NCBI RefSeq assembly: GCF_029919255.1
Contig: NZ_CP123991.1
Span: 365,110 to 429,109 of the forward strand
DNA from: a cyanobacterium endosymbiont of Epithemia clementina EcSB
Lineage (GTDB): Bacteria > Cyanobacteriota > Cyanobacteriia > Cyanobacteriales > Microcystaceae
Reading direction: 5' to 3'
DNA: 64,000 nt
Shown here: positions 19,202 through 29,033 of the stretch, in pieces
Position numbering within the stretch: the stretch's first letter is position 1
How the letters are laid out: the number at the start of each line of letters is the position of its first letter
The notes under the pieces: generated by a model
What the model saw: only the letters and a program-made list of their open reading frames with translations
Databases searched by the model: none
Told to the model about the DNA's origin: nothing
Translations under genes and position numbers: made by a program

Positions 19202-20506
19202 TTACACATCTAAATAGTTAAAAGACTTAGCATTATCTCCTGAATAAGTTGCTACAATGTGAGCGTCTCCAGTCACTTGATATTTATAGGTGACTAATCC
19301 TTCTAAGCCTACTGGACCTCTAGGAGGCATTTTTTGAGTACTAATACCAACTTCAGCCCCAAAACCGTAGCGAAACCCATCAGAAAAGCGAGTTGAACAA
19401 TTATGAAACACTCCGGCTGCATCTACTTGGTTTAAAAATTTTGTAGCGGAAATGTTATTTTCTGTAATGATTGCATCGGTATGTTTTGAACCATAAGTAT
19501 TGATGTGAGTAATCGCGTCTTCTAAAGAAGCCTCAATTTTAATTGAGAGGATAAGATCACTATATTCTGTTTTCCAATCTTCTTCTGTTGCAGGTATAAT
19601 ATTAATTAATTCTTGACAGATTTTATCTCCTCTTAATTCAACATTATTTTCTTTTAAAACTTGAGCTATCTTAGGCAAGAACTGAGGGGCAATGTCTTGG
19701 TGAACTAATAAGGTTTCAATAGCATTGCAAGCCGCAGGATATTGAGTTTTAGAATCTACTGTTATGGCAATTGCCTTATTTAAGTCTGCTTGTTTATCAA
19801 TATAAAGGTGACAAATTCCATCAGCATGACCTAAAACAGGAATATTAGTATTTTGTTGAACATAACTAACAAAACCATTAGATCCTCTAGGGATAATTAA
19901 ATCAATATCGTTTTTTAACGCTAATAATTCTTTAATTTCTTCACGGGTAGTTAGTAATTCAACACTATCTTGATCAACATGAGTTTTTAAGAGTGCCTCT
20001 CGGATAATTCTAAACAGAGTTTGACAAGAATTAATTGCTTCTTTTCCTCCTTTAAGAATTACTCCATTGCCAGATTTTATGGCCAAACTAGTAATTTGAA
20101 TTAATGCTTCAGGTCTGGCTTCAAAGATAACTCCTAATACCCCTAAGGGACAAGTTTCTCTTTTTAAGATTAATCCCTTATCTAACTCCCTATGTATTTG
20201 AATTATCCCCACAGGATCTGGCAATTTTCCAACATCTCTCACCCCCTTAATCGTAGCTTTTAATTTAGTCTCGCTAAGTTTTAAACGGTTATATAAAGGT
20301 TGGGAAATTCCTTCTTGTTTAGCAGTTTCACAGTCAGCTAGGTTCGACGTAATAATTTCAGGAATTGTGTTCTCTAATGCTTGCGCGATGGCTTCAATTG
20401 CATTATTACGCTCATCTGTAGATAGTAATCCCAACTGACGCGCAGCTTCACGGGTTTTATGAGCAATTTCTGCTAAAGATAAAGCTTTGATTGGAGTCGA
20501 ACCCAT
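19202..20506 (-). CDS. proA: Gamma-glutamyl phosphate reductase
   Basis: A 434-residue NADPH-dependent enzyme of proline synthesis that reduces glutamyl-5-phosphate to the semialdehyde. The aldehyde-dehydrogenase fold is recognisable: [52 protein letters not shown], and the catalytic cysteine in [14 protein letters not shown]. The C-terminal [15 protein letters not shown] block is diagnostic for ProA. The sequence is full length. It has no adjacent proB; upstream is a 2.2 kb spacer and downstream the dead holin-like gene. Confidence 0.97.
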   Translation of the reverse strand: MGSTPIKALSLAEIAHKTREAARQLGLLSTDERNNAIEAIAQALENTIPEIITSNLADCETAKQEGISQPLYNRLKLSETKLKATIKGVRDVGKLPDPVGIIQIHRELDKGLILKRETCPLGVLGVIFEARPEALIQITSLAIKSGNGVILKGGKEAINSCQTLFRIIREALLKTHVDQDSVELLTTREEIKELLALKNDIDLIIPRGSNGFVSYVQQNTNIPVLGHADGICHLYIDKQADLNKAIAITVDSKTQYPAACNAIETLLVHQDIAPQFLPKIAQVLKENNVELRGDKICQELINIIPATEEDWKTEYSDLILSIKIEASLEDAITHINTYGSKHTDAIITENNISATKFLNQVDAAGVFHNCSTRFSDGFRYGFGAEVGISTQKMPPRGPVGLEGLVTYKYQVTGDAHIVATYSGDNAKSFNYLDV

Positions 20507-20766
20507 AGATTTTATAGCAATAAAAAAATTATTGTTTATTTTATTAAGGACTATAATATCTGAAAATCTCGAAATATTCTATTTTTTAGATATATCTTTA
20601 ATATTTTTTTATATTTCTATAAAAAAATCATGAAGAGAATAAAGTAGATGAGAAAATTATTGAATAGTAAAGATGCAGATTAGAAACATTATTATGTTTA
20701 CATAAACGCGAAGTCTGGCGGCTAACTTAGAAATGAAGTTACCTAAACCTAATATTTTGATTTTCA

Positions 20767-20835
20767 GTCATAGCTAGGCTATTCTAGCCTAGCTATGACA
20801 AAATCACAATTCTAAAAAGTTTAAAATTGTGATTT
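20767..20835. repeat. Two adjacent hairpins (15-bp and 11-bp stems)
   Basis: Bases 20767-20781 pair with 20785-20799 around a 3-base loop, with several G:C pairs. Directly next to it, 20801-20811 pair with 20825-20835. The pair lies about 260 bases upstream of the proA start, on the divergent side, so neither can terminate proA. Confidence 0.5.
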
Positions 20836-21074
20836 ATAAAATTTACAAGATTCTAAAAACTATTTTTGGAGTTATAAGATAGGGCATTGTCATCAAATTT
20901 TAATTTCTAGTTTCATAGATTCTAATAATATTAGAATTAGTAATGACAGATAATTCCTGTATCTCTTATAAAGACAAACTCAGGCTTTTAATGATTCAAA
21001 ATAAGTAATAATTAAACAACCTAAAGCTAAGTATTGGTCTAACTTCTTAGATTATTTCGAAATAGAAGATTAGC

Positions 21075-21104
21075 AGATTGTCTAAATAATTATTTAGACA
21101 ATCT
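21075..21104. repeat. Perfect 30-base palindrome
   Basis: Bases 21075-21089 are the exact reverse complement of 21090-21104. No neighbouring gene explains it. Confidence 0.55.
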
Positions 21105-22328
21105 CAAAACTAAGTTTAATAGTATATTGTTAAGATTCCTAGTCTATAAAGTAGTGTTTTTATTTTTATAAACTAACAATTTATAGATCAGAAAAATACC
21201 TCTGCTAGATTAATTTTAATAAAAATAAATGATAAACGCAAGTCCTCATTACTTGTAGTATTTTAATACATAAAATACGTTTTTTAAAAAAGTAACTACA
21301 AAGTATTCAACATAAAAAATATTTTAAATAAAATTATTGATTCAATCAATATGCCATTCAATCCATTACTTTATTTCATAACTTTAACGATTAATCTTAA
21401 AAGGGAAAAAATAGCTAATTGTAATTCTTTAGTTAGTTGAAGTGAAGTATTAATATTTCTTTAGATAAAGAATAGTCTAATGAAATATGTTAAATACCAT
21501 AAAGTGTTCAACGAATAACTAGATGTTTATAACAAGGAGAACTTATACAAATACACTAATAGTAGCTTCAAAAGTCACTCAATAAGTCTGAGAAAATAAA
21601 AGCTAAAATGCTAGATTAAAATAATACTACTATAGATTAACAGCCTATCATAATAGTTTTCAAAAAAGAGATTATAAAATAATAGGAGATAAAAAAAACT
21701 TAATATATATTGTTCTTATTAAGGCAACAAGAAAAATATATATTAATCTTCTTGGATATAGCAATTTAAAGACTGATAGTTCTTTTGAAAAGAGTAATAA
21801 GGGAATACTCGCAAAGTATTTGTCTAGTTTAGCTTAAACCTTATTAAGTTAAATAGAGGAAGTTTATATATAGTTTTTACAATATAATTTTGTAAGTCAA
21901 TGAAAATTAACGGCTTAAAAACCTGATTTAAAATCATTGTAAATTTCTGATATCTACTTGTTATTGATATTAATATCAAATATAGCTACCTTATTCTAAG
22001 GTAGGTTTTACAATTATCTTAAGTACAATAAAACTGTATGGATTGGTAGATGCCTCCTAAAGATATCATCAAAAAAATACTTTTTTCATGTCATGAAATA
22101 GATTAATGAGGAGTTAGACCACCAGATAAAGTTTTAAAAGAGTAAAAAGACAATAATTCTAAGAACTAGAGCTTGATTTATAGATGAATTTAGAAAAAAA
22201 TAATAACAAAATTCAGAAAATATATTTTTTAATTTTTTTAAAAAATATAAAGAGTAGACAGAAGATATTTATAAAATTTAAATTGCGAGTAATGGAGTTT
22301 TTAATAAATTTTTAGAATTAACAAAAAC

Positions 22329-22366
22329 TAATTGTTATCTTCCAAAGAATTGGAAGATAACAATTA
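22329..22366. repeat. Hairpin with 17-bp perfect stem
   Basis: Bases 22329-22345 pair with 22350-22366 around a 4-base loop. It is the first of three hairpins within 400 bases upstream of speE. Confidence 0.55.
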
Positions 22367-22436
22367 AATAGATTGATAAAATCATAGCTGACTTCGACAA
22401 TCAACTCCTCCAAGAGATGGTAGAAGAGCTCAATTG

Positions 22437-22482
22437 AAAATTGAATTGATCATAAAGAGAGGTTTATGATCAATTCAATTTT
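22437..22482. repeat. Hairpin with 20-bp perfect stem
   Basis: Bases 22437-22456 pair with 22463-22482 around a 6-base purine loop. It lies 285 bases upstream of speE. It may be a relic terminator, or part of a structured region before speE. Confidence 0.55.
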
Positions 22483-22690
22483 GATGATTTCAGAAGTAGA
22501 TTCTTATTAAACTAATAATATTCCTAGTAACTTATTGCACTCAATACTAAGAGGTACAAAAAAAATTAAAAATAACTTAAAAATTAGCTTATGCCTTAAA
22601 TCTAGCCAGTAAAGAATTAAACACTTCCTATATAACTTATATTAAGAGAGATTCTTTTGGTTAAATTTTATAAGGAAACTATCCAAATAA

Positions 22691-22720
22691 ATAATTGTTC
22701 TATACTTATAGAACAATTAT
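22691..22720. repeat. Near-perfect palindrome upstream of speE
   Basis: Bases 22691-22704 are complementary to 22707-22720. It ends 46 bases before the speE ATG, close enough to act in the leader or as an operator, though nothing in the sequence shows which. Confidence 0.45.
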
Positions 22721-22766
22721 GTGCTTAGATTAATAGCTAGACCATTTTAAAAATGAAGGGAATATT

Positions 22767-23693
22767 ATGACTACTAGTAAAACTAAGGCAGATCTGTGGA
22801 TCAATGAAAATATTACCCCTTGGGATATTTATAGTCATGGGGTTAAAAAGATTTTAGTTTATAAAAAAACTCCATATCAAGAGATGTATATTGTTGAAAG
22901 TGAATCCTATGGTAAAGCATTAGTCTTGGACGGAAAATGGCAATCTTGTGTAAAGGATGAGTTTATTTATCATGAAAGTTTAGTACAACCAGCAATGATT
23001 GCTCATCAATCTGTAAAAAAAGCTCTCATTTTAGGCGGTGGAGAAGGAGCAACTATTCGGGAGATTTTACGATGGAAATCTATTGAAAAGGTGACGATGA
23101 TTGACATTGACGGAGAAGTAGTAGCTGCTTGTCAAAAATATCTCCCTGAAATGCACCAGAACTGTTTTGATGATCCACGGGTAGAATTAATTATCGATGA
23201 CGCTTTCAAAGTTCTAGATAAAATCTCCAAAAAATGGGATATTATTATCTCAGATTTATCTGATCCCATTGAAGAAGGTCCGTCATTCCCATTATTTACC
23301 AAAGAATATTTTGCCAAGCTGCAGAAGGTCTTATCTCCCCAGGGTTTAGTGATTATTCAAAGTGGTCAAGTTTCTCCTCCATTTATTAAATATCACGCCC
23401 GTTTAGTGAATACCCTAAAAGCTGTTTTTCCTCAGGTTAATTCTTATTGTGCTCCTACTCCTACCTATGGTTCTCCCTGGGGTTTTGCTATCTGTGGAAA
23501 TCAAGTTTTAAATACTTTCCCTGACCCAGTATTTGTTGATAATTTATTAGCAAAGGAAACGACAGGAGGATTACGTTTAATTGATGGACAAACTTTATTA
23601 GGAATGTTACAAACTCCTCTTTATATTCGAGACGCAATTGCAAAATGTACGGATGTTTACACTTTTAATAAACCACCTAAATTTTTTAGTTAG
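22767..23693 (+). CDS. speE: Spermidine synthase (polyamine aminopropyltransferase)
   Basis: A 308-residue enzyme that transfers an aminopropyl group from decarboxylated S-adenosylmethionine to putrescine. It shows the family core ALVLDGKWQSCVKDEFIYHE, the nucleotide-binding LILGGGEGATIREILRW, the acidic MIDIDGEVV motif and the catalytic region WDIIISDLSDPIEEGPSFPL. The length is normal. A GAAGGGA ribosome-binding site lies about 10 bases before the ATG. The partner enzyme speD, which makes the aminopropyl donor, is present at 41067-41465, so the pathway is retained. Confidence 0.95.
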   Translation: MTTSKTKADLWINENITPWDIYSHGVKKILVYKKTPYQEMYIVESESYGKALVLDGKWQSCVKDEFIYHESLVQPAMIAHQSVKKALILGGGEGATIREILRWKSIEKVTMIDIDGEVVAACQKYLPEMHQNCFDDPRVELIIDDAFKVLDKISKKWDIIISDLSDPIEEGPSFPLFTKEYFAKLQKVLSPQGLVIIQSGQVSPPFIKYHARLVNTLKAVFPQVNSYCAPTPTYGSPWGFAICGNQVLNTFPDPVFVDNLLAKETTGGLRLIDGQTLLGMLQTPLYIRDAIAKCTDVYTFNKPPKFFS

Positions 23694-23751
23694 TGACCTA
23701 AAAATTAGCCTTTAATACTCGTATATTTTTGAGATAAATTCTATAATTATT

Positions 23752-23774
23752 TGAATCTAATAAAATTAGATTCA
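23752..23774 (+). terminator. Small hairpin after speE
   Basis: An 8-bp stem (GAATCTAA with its complement) around a short A-rich loop lies about 60 bases after the speE stop. It is weak and lacks a T-run, but its position between speE and the converging cbiG-cobJ gene suits a terminator. Confidence 0.35.
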
Positions 23775-23869
23775 GGGCAAAATTAGATTATTATCTTCCT
23801 CAATTTAGTTTTGAAAAAATTGTATTTTACGTTTACTTATTCGTCATATATTGATGTTCGTTATTTATT

Positions 23870-25717
23870 TTAATCATATCCCCTGGGTGTAATCATCCAG
23901 CCTTTATGGTTATAAGTACTAGAATTGCCGATAATAACTGTGGTTAACATATCAATAGTAAAGTTAAGCATTTCTTCAAGAGAAGTTAAGGTTATTTTCT
24001 CATCTGGACGATAAGCAGAACGGACTAAAGCTACCGGAGTTTTAGGGTTACGGTATTTTAAAAAAACTTCTTGTACATAAATAATTTGTTGAGTTCTTGT
24101 TCGTGATTGTGGGTTATAAATAGCCGTTACAAAGTCCTCTTTTGCTGCTGCAACTAACCGTTTTTTAATTACTTTCCAAGGAGTTAACAAGTCACTTAGG
24201 CTAATAGCACAAAAATCGTGCATCAAAGGTGCACCTACCCTTGAAGCTGATGCTTGTAAGGAAGTAATTCCTGGAAATATTTCTACTTGAGGTGTGTTCC
24301 CATCCCAATTCCTTTTTTGTAGTTCTTCTAACACTAATCCTGCCATTCCATAAATACCACAATCTCCTGAAGATACTACTGCTACTGTTAACCCCCATTG
24401 TGCTAATTCTATTGCCCTAGTAGCTCGTCGTTTTTCTTGAGTAATTGGGAATGCTTCGATAACTTGTCCAGGGCGTTGTAAAGGTTTAATTAAGTCTAAA
24501 TACAAAGAGTAACCAATAATTACATCCGCTTGAGTAATAGCCGTTTTTGCCGCCGGAGTAATTTGTGCTAAACTTCCTGGGCCAGTTCCAATTAAATATA
24601 GTTTTCCGGTTCTTCCAGTATATTCTAGACTAGACTTAGCAATTGCTATAGTTACTGCACCTTCATTCTCTGACTGAATAATTTGTTTAGAGACTAAAAG
24701 AGAATCAGCAGAAGAATTAGCTGCAGCAATAGCAGATGCTTCAGCAACACTGGGAGTTCCTACCTCTTGTTGAACAATAGTTGAAGGATTAGGAACTTGT
24801 ATTTTTATCAAAATGTCAGCAGGAAAAGTTTTTAAAGGTAATTGTTTGTTTTGACAGTATTTTAATAATCCATCTTCATTATTTTTTATGTCAATTGTTG
24901 CTATTCCTGCTATAGCATCGGTCGCTAAATTATACTTTTGAAATACTTCATTAATTGTCTTCTCAATTAAGCTTTCAGAAGTTCCTCTAATACAACCAAT
25001 TCCGGCCCATAAGATACGAGGATGCCATTGTACTTTATAAAAATTTAATTCAGACAAAAATTTTCTTTTAGTTGCACTGATCCAAATCTGTCCCAAAAAT
25101 TTTACATCTTTATTAAATTCAGAAAATCCAAAATAAAAAGGATGATTAGAAGGTAAATGATCTTGCCACAAAGTTGAGCCAACTTCTTGAATGACTTGTA
25201 CTTTTTCTCCACGAGAAATAAGGCTACTAACCGCTGTCCAATTTCCTTCTCCTTTGCGCCAGCCAAAAGGTAATCCTAAAATATCAATTCCTGGTAAATT
25301 TAAATTATTAGTTGCTCCTGTAATAATGGGAATTGTATTGAGTTGATGAGCAATTAATTGAGTTAAGTGATCTGCTCCTCCTTGATGTCCACTGCATAAG
25401 CTAATTACAAACTTACCCGTTGGATCAATGACAAGAACAGCTGGATCGCTAGATTTATTTTGTAGTAAAGGAGAAATTAACCGAACTACTGCTCCTATTG
25501 CCAATCCAAAAATAAAAACTCTATTCTGGCTCCAAATAGAAGTTAAATAGTCTTTAAGAGAACCTTGATAAACTTGAGTGTTATCTAGGCTAGTTTGGTG
25601 ACTTGGAACATGAAGGGTTGCCCCAATTTGTTGACATAATGAGTGTAAAGTCTTGATAGCTTGAGGAGTCGTTGCAATGACGGCAATGGGACAAAAAGGT
25701 TTAAACGGAGATATCAT
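23870..25717 (-). CDS. CbiG-CobJ fusion: cobalt-precorrin-5A hydrolase / precorrin-3B C17-methyltransferase
   Basis: A 615-residue bifunctional enzyme of the corrin ring pathway. The N-terminal half (about 1-335) is CbiG: LVIDPTGKFVISLCSGHQGG, ITGATNNLNLPGIDILGLPF and ILWAGIGCIRGTS motifs. The C-terminal half (about 370-615) is the SAM-dependent methyltransferase CobJ: YLIGTGPGSLAQITPAAKTA, IIGYSLYLDLI, VAVVSSGDCGIYGMAGLVLE and FCAISLSDLLTPW. This fusion is common in cyanobacteria. CbiG opens the lactone after ring contraction, the step set up by CobJ. Both domains appear intact, which suggests that corrinoid synthesis is still selected. Confidence 0.93.
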   Translation of the reverse strand: MISPFKPFCPIAVIATTPQAIKTLHSLCQQIGATLHVPSHQTSLDNTQVYQGSLKDYLTSIWSQNRVFIFGLAIGAVVRLISPLLQNKSSDPAVLVIDPTGKFVISLCSGHQGGADHLTQLIAHQLNTIPIITGATNNLNLPGIDILGLPFGWRKGEGNWTAVSSLISRGEKVQVIQEVGSTLWQDHLPSNHPFYFGFSEFNKDVKFLGQIWISATKRKFLSELNFYKVQWHPRILWAGIGCIRGTSESLIEKTINEVFQKYNLATDAIAGIATIDIKNNEDGLLKYCQNKQLPLKTFPADILIKIQVPNPSTIVQQEVGTPSVAEASAIAAANSSADSLLVSKQIIQSENEGAVTIAIAKSSLEYTGRTGKLYLIGTGPGSLAQITPAAKTAITQADVIIGYSLYLDLIKPLQRPGQVIEAFPITQEKRRATRAIELAQWGLTVAVVSSGDCGIYGMAGLVLEELQKRNWDGNTPQVEIFPGITSLQASASRVGAPLMHDFCAISLSDLLTPWKVIKKRLVAAAKEDFVTAIYNPQSRTRTQQIIYVQEVFLKYRNPKTPVALVRSAYRPDEKITLTSLEEMLNFTIDMLTTVIIGNSSTYNHKGWMITPRGYD

Positions 25718-25842
25718 ATATGAGTTAATAATTAATTAATAATTAATGCCTATTAAGCAATGACCTTTTCAGTTTAATTGGAATTTTATATATACTGTAT
25801 ACTGACTTAAATTATATATATAATCCGGATGGAATCGCCGTT

Positions 25843-26211
25843 GTGACCTATAAGGAATTGTGTCTATTGTTATTTTCAGTGCTAACGAGTACCATGGGGC
25901 AATTATTGCTAAAGCTAGGGGCAACTAAGCTAGGTAAAGTCAATGCAGATAATGTGGTTAGTCATATTCTAAATATCGTCATGACCCCAGAATTATTGGC
26001 TGGATTATCCTGTTATGGGCTAGGAGCGATCGCTTATATTCTTTTATTAACCCGTGTTCAACTAAGTATCGCTGGGCCTTCTGCAGCGTTAATTTATATT
26101 TTTTCGGTTTTAATTGGCTATTTCTTCTTTCAAGAGTCAATCCCTGTCTATCGTGCCTGTGGGTTAGGATTTATTATTTGTGGAGTTATTTTAGTCGTTT
26201 GGAAAGCTTAA
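25843..26211 (+). CDS. Small four-helix DMT-superfamily (EamA/SMR-like) membrane protein
   Basis: A 122-residue inner-membrane protein with four hydrophobic segments (about 5-25, 45-70, 75-95 and 100-120), the size and topology of a single EamA half or a small multidrug resistance-like transporter. The motif STMGQLLLKLGATKLG near the N-terminus and GPSAALIYIFSVLIGYFFFQE near the third helix are typical. The start is GTG at 25843. Such proteins probably function as dimers. The substrate is unknown. A HIP1 octamer lies inside the gene at 26025-26032. Confidence 0.8.
   Translation: MTYKELCLLLFSVLTSTMGQLLLKLGATKLGKVNADNVVSHILNIVMTPELLAGLSCYGLGAIAYILLLTRVQLSIAGPSAALIYIFSVLIGYFFFQESIPVYRACGLGFIICGVILVVWKA
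26025..26032. repeat. HIP1 octamer GCGATCGC
   Basis: One of five HIP1 sites noticed, the others being at 5651-5658, 17267-17274, 54381-54388 and 56420-56427. All lie inside intact genes. HIP1 is a hallmark of many cyanobacterial genomes. Confidence 0.9.
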
Positions 26212-26361
26212 GACTAAATCTTTATGTTACTTTGGACTCTGAAATTAGGTATTTATGGAGCTCAACTGCTTTTGTTTCCCTGGGACTCGCGACTTTTAAC
26301 ATTGTCACCTTGTGCAATTGATAAAAGTTGTGCTAGGATAGTTAACTGTTGAGAAAGACAT

Positions 26362-26435
26362 GGGACTGTAGCTTAGTGGATTAGAGCGCGTGGCTACGAA
26401 CCACGAGGTCGGGGGTTCGAGTCCCTCCAGTCCCG
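26362..26435 (+). tRNA. tRNA-Arg(ACG)
   Basis: A 74-base cloverleaf. The acceptor arm GGGACTG pairs with CAGTCCC, the discriminator base is G, and the CCA end is not encoded. The anticodon stem CGTGG/CCACG encloses the loop CTACGAA, giving anticodon ACG, read as ICG after deamination and specific for CGN arginine codons. The T arm GGGGG-TTCGAGT-CCCTC is normal. Confidence 0.95.
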
Positions 26436-26569
26436 TACTCGTTGAAACTTAGTAAGGTTAAGATTGATTATTCTTCTGGACTAATCGGTTTTTTGACCAC
26501 TGACTTGTCTTATTATCTTTGGTATAGAAGAGCTGAAGTAACAAATCTAGTCAACTCTCCTGACCAAGT

Positions 26570-26627
26570 TGATAGTGTAAGTGAAGTCCGACCATTTATG
26601 GGATTAGTCGAAATTTATCGCAGATAG
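26570..26627 (+). pseudogene. Possible relic of a duplicated threonine synthase N-terminus
   Basis: The end of a 61-codon open frame reads RPFMGLVEIYRR and then stops. It resembles [12 protein letters not shown] near residue 30 of the intact ThrC just downstream, and the underlying DNA matches at roughly two thirds of 34 positions. A tandem duplicate or second thrC copy that decayed would explain it. The match is short and could be chance. Confidence 0.35.
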
Positions 26628-26859
26628 GGCTGTTAACAATAAAACAAACCTCTCTGGATTATGGCTAGGGTAACCAACTTATATTTGTGGACTCCTCAAA
26701 CTTGTTGTTAGTCAAAACTAAATACCTAGAAACTTGTTTATCTGTTATTGAATGGGGTAAAAAGAGTGATATCCTGATTTACCTGACCGAGCTAAAATCA
26801 TGAGGAATAATCCTCCTAGAAACTAGTAAAGGCAACCAACCCTCAAAGTTAACTTATCC

Positions 26860-27993
26860 ATGAAAGTTGATTATCTAACGCCACAAACCGCTCAAACTCA
26901 ATTTTCGGAAGTTCCAACTCTTCCCCCTACAAACTGCCAACCCTGGCCGGGGTTAATTGAAACCTATCGCCCCTATCTCCCTGTAAGCGAAGCAACCCCA
27001 ATTATAACCCTTCTAGAAGGAAATACTCCTCTGATTCCAGTTCCCCATATTTCCCGACAAATTGGGCGCGGAGTCAAAGTATTGGTTAAATATGATGGGT
27101 TGAACCCTACAGGAAGTTTCAAAGATCGGGGCATGACCATGGCGATTTCCAAAGCTGCTGAAAATGGAGCCAAAGCGGTAGTTTGTGCTAGTACGGGGAA
27201 CACTTCAGCAGCAGCGGCTGCCTATGCTAGACGGGGTAATATGCAAGCATTTGTCATCATTCCTGATGGCTATGTTGCCCTAGGAAAGTTAGCGCAGGCC
27301 TTGCTTTATGGGGCAGAGGCGATTGCTATTGAAGGGAATTTTGACGATGCTTTAACCATCGTCCAAGAAATAGCCGAAAATTATCCCATTACTCTGGTTA
27401 ATTCTATTAACCCCTATCGTTTAGAAGGGCAAAAAACCGCAGCTTTCGAAGTGGTAGATTGTTTAGGAAATGCCCCTGACTGGTTATGTATTCCTGTGGG
27501 CAATGCAGGGAATATTAGTGCTTATTGGATGGGCTTTTGTCAATATCATAGTTTGGGAAAATGCGATCACCTACCAAAAATGATGGGGTTTCAAGCTGCA
27601 GGGTCTGCACCATTCATTAATGGTCAACCAATTAGATCACCTGAAACTCTTGCAACAGCTATTCGTATTGGAAACCCGGCTAACTGGGATAAAGCTTGGG
27701 CAGTTAAAGAAGCTAGTCTTGGAGAGTTCAACGCTGTCACCGACCAGGAAATTCTAGAAGCTTATCGCTTATTAGCTTCTAAAGAAGGGATTTTCTGTGA
27801 ACCGGCCAGTGCCGCTTCTGTGGCAGGATTATTAAAAGTCAAAGATAAAGTTCCTAGTGAAGCAACGGTGGTTTGTGTGTTAACAGGCAACGGACTTAAA
27901 GATCCTGACTGTGCGATTAACTATAGCAACAATCAGGTAAAATCAGGAGTTAAGCCCCAATTACCTCTTGTCGCTGAGGCGATGGGGTTTTAA
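26860..27993 (+). CDS. thrC: Threonine synthase
   Basis: A 377-residue pyridoxal-phosphate enzyme converting O-phosphohomoserine to threonine. The PLP-binding lysine lies in [11 protein letters not shown], followed by [17 protein letters not shown] (phosphate cup), and the [17 protein letters not shown] and [15 protein letters not shown] motifs. [13 protein letters not shown] is near the C-terminus. This is the shorter class of bacterial and cyanobacterial enzymes. The first 40 residues are proline-rich and may be an extension. A strong hairpin (28085-28128) lies about 90 bases after the stop. Confidence 0.96.
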   Translation: MKVDYLTPQTAQTQFSEVPTLPPTNCQPWPGLIETYRPYLPVSEATPIITLLEGNTPLIPVPHISRQIGRGVKVLVKYDGLNPTGSFKDRGMTMAISKAAENGAKAVVCASTGNTSAAAAAYARRGNMQAFVIIPDGYVALGKLAQALLYGAEAIAIEGNFDDALTIVQEIAENYPITLVNSINPYRLEGQKTAAFEVVDCLGNAPDWLCIPVGNAGNISAYWMGFCQYHSLGKCDHLPKMMGFQAAGSAPFINGQPIRSPETLATAIRIGNPANWDKAWAVKEASLGEFNAVTDQEILEAYRLLASKEGIFCEPASAASVAGLLKVKDKVPSEATVVCVLTGNGLKDPDCAINYSNNQVKSGVKPQLPLVAEAMGF

Positions 27994-28084
27994 TTCTCAG
28001 TATCAGACTCAATTCTCTATGCTTTTTGATAAAAGGTCAAGAGATAGCTGAGACATTTGATACAAACTTTCTAAGTTTTAGCTA

Positions 28085-28128
28085 CAAATTTCATAGGGGT
28101 CAATAGCTATTAACCCCTATGAAATTTG
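28085..28128 (+). terminator. thrC terminator hairpin
   Basis: Bases 28085-28100 pair perfectly with 28113-28128, with a run of G:C pairs at the top of the stem, and a TTTTT run follows about 10 bases later. The position after thrC fits an intrinsic terminator. Confidence 0.7.
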
Positions 28129-28149
28129 AGTTCGATAGTTTTTATCTTA

Positions 28150-28290
28150 AATAAAAACAATGGTTTTCGCGTAAGTAGGTATAAGCAACTGGTCGAGCGA
28201 AAAAGTTAAAAAAGCAGTTACAAATACTTAAATTTTCCGAATGTTCAATCTAGGAGATGTTTTTAAGTTTATCGTTTCTCTTAGGTTTAC
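28150..28290 (+). repeat. Decayed repeat, copy 1 (partner at about 39925-40060)
   Basis: A block of about 110 bases, with the core GTAAGTAGGTATAAG...AAATACTTAAATTTT...AATGTTCAATCTAGGAGAT, aligns to 39943-40025 nearly without gaps. Both copies can be read in one frame with similar peptides (SRYKQLVERKS, SSYKYLNFPNVQS; NRYEKLVEQEG, NSSKYFNF, NVRSE) interrupted by stops. It is eroded coding sequence present twice, either a dead insertion sequence or a dead gene family. I do not recognise the protein. Confidence 0.5.
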
Positions 28291-28726
28291 CAGCTAAGTC
28301 TTCCAGAGATGTCCCCAGTTATTTTTTGGAAAATTTGTCACTTTAGCTAGGGACCTAGAAGATTTATATCATGGAACTCCTCAAAATCTAGAATAGAATT
28401 ATGATGGAAAAAAATCATGGTTATTACAGTTGTGATGGACTCTTTTATACTCAGGATAAAGTTAATCTAGACAAAATTGACTATTAGAAGCTACTAATAT
28501 TTTTTTTATTAGAGTGATATTTATAGTTCTAAAAAAATAAAGAGATAAAAATTTTTTCTGTGTTGTATATAAAATTGTAACTACAATTTTAATATTATTT
28601 AAGTTCTCATATTTAAGAATAAAACAGCAATTCTATAGTATTGGTACTAGTTTTGTAAAAATTAAGTAATAAATTAAAATTCTGAGAAATCCGCAATTTT
28701 TTCCTATCATTAGAGTCAAAACACTT

Positions 28727-28960
28727 ATGGCTGTTTCCCATACTGATTCAAGATGAGATCCTTTACTCACCCGTGCTGATGGTATCATTTCAGAAGTAGA
28801 AAGAGCTTCGTATCATAGTGCAATTGTAGCAAGTGAATATGATATTCCTGCAGTTATAGACATTTCCTATGCTACTTAACTCTTAAAAGATGAACAACGG
28901 GTGACAATTGATGGGCAAGAAAAGTATTGCAGAAATTTTAGACGATTATTAGATAATTAG
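28727..28960 (+). pseudogene. Fragment of a PEP-utilising enzyme (swivelling phosphohistidine domain)
   Basis: A single frame reads MAVSHTDSR, stop, [40 protein letters not shown], stop, then LLKDEQRVTIDGQE and ends in TAG. This matches the PEP-synthase/PPDK mobile domain pattern [36 protein letters not shown]. The phosphocarrier histidine survives but the rest of the enzyme is missing. It differs from the dead ppsA at 43140-44240, so two separate members of this superfamily have been lost. Confidence 0.85.
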
Positions 28961-29033
28961 AGTTTCTCTAACGAAAACCACCTTGAAAAGGTTCTATGTC
29001 TAGCCTGTACTTATAATAATCTTTATCAGCATC

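Larger units (their letters stand above)
20507..22766. other. 2.26 kb A+T-rich spacer containing a cluster of hairpins
   Basis: No readable gene or transposase is found. Six inverted repeats lie in this stretch (20767-20799, 20801-20835, 21075-21104, 22329-22366, 22437-22482 and 22691-22720). They share no sequence with each other. The final 50 bases include the GAAGGGA ribosome-binding site of speE. Confidence 0.55.
26212..26859. other. Spacer carrying tRNA-Arg and a possible thrC relic
   Basis: Besides the tRNA (26362-26435) and the thrC-like scrap (about 26570-26627), a 43-codon plus-strand open frame (26224-26355) ends just before the tRNA. It has no recognisable pattern and I do not call it a gene. 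Confidence 0.5.
27994..29033. other. 1 kb spacer with a repeat copy and a dead PEP-utilising-enzyme fragment
   Basis: Contents are the thrC terminator, one copy of a two-copy decayed sequence (about 28150-28290) and the mobile-domain fragment at 28727-28960. The part between 28300 and 28720 has no recognisable coding pattern. Confidence 0.5.

Noticed and set aside
20507-22766. CRISPR-like array suggested by the cluster of hairpins
   Set aside because: The inverted repeats differ in sequence and spacing, and there is no repeated direct unit and no cas gene.
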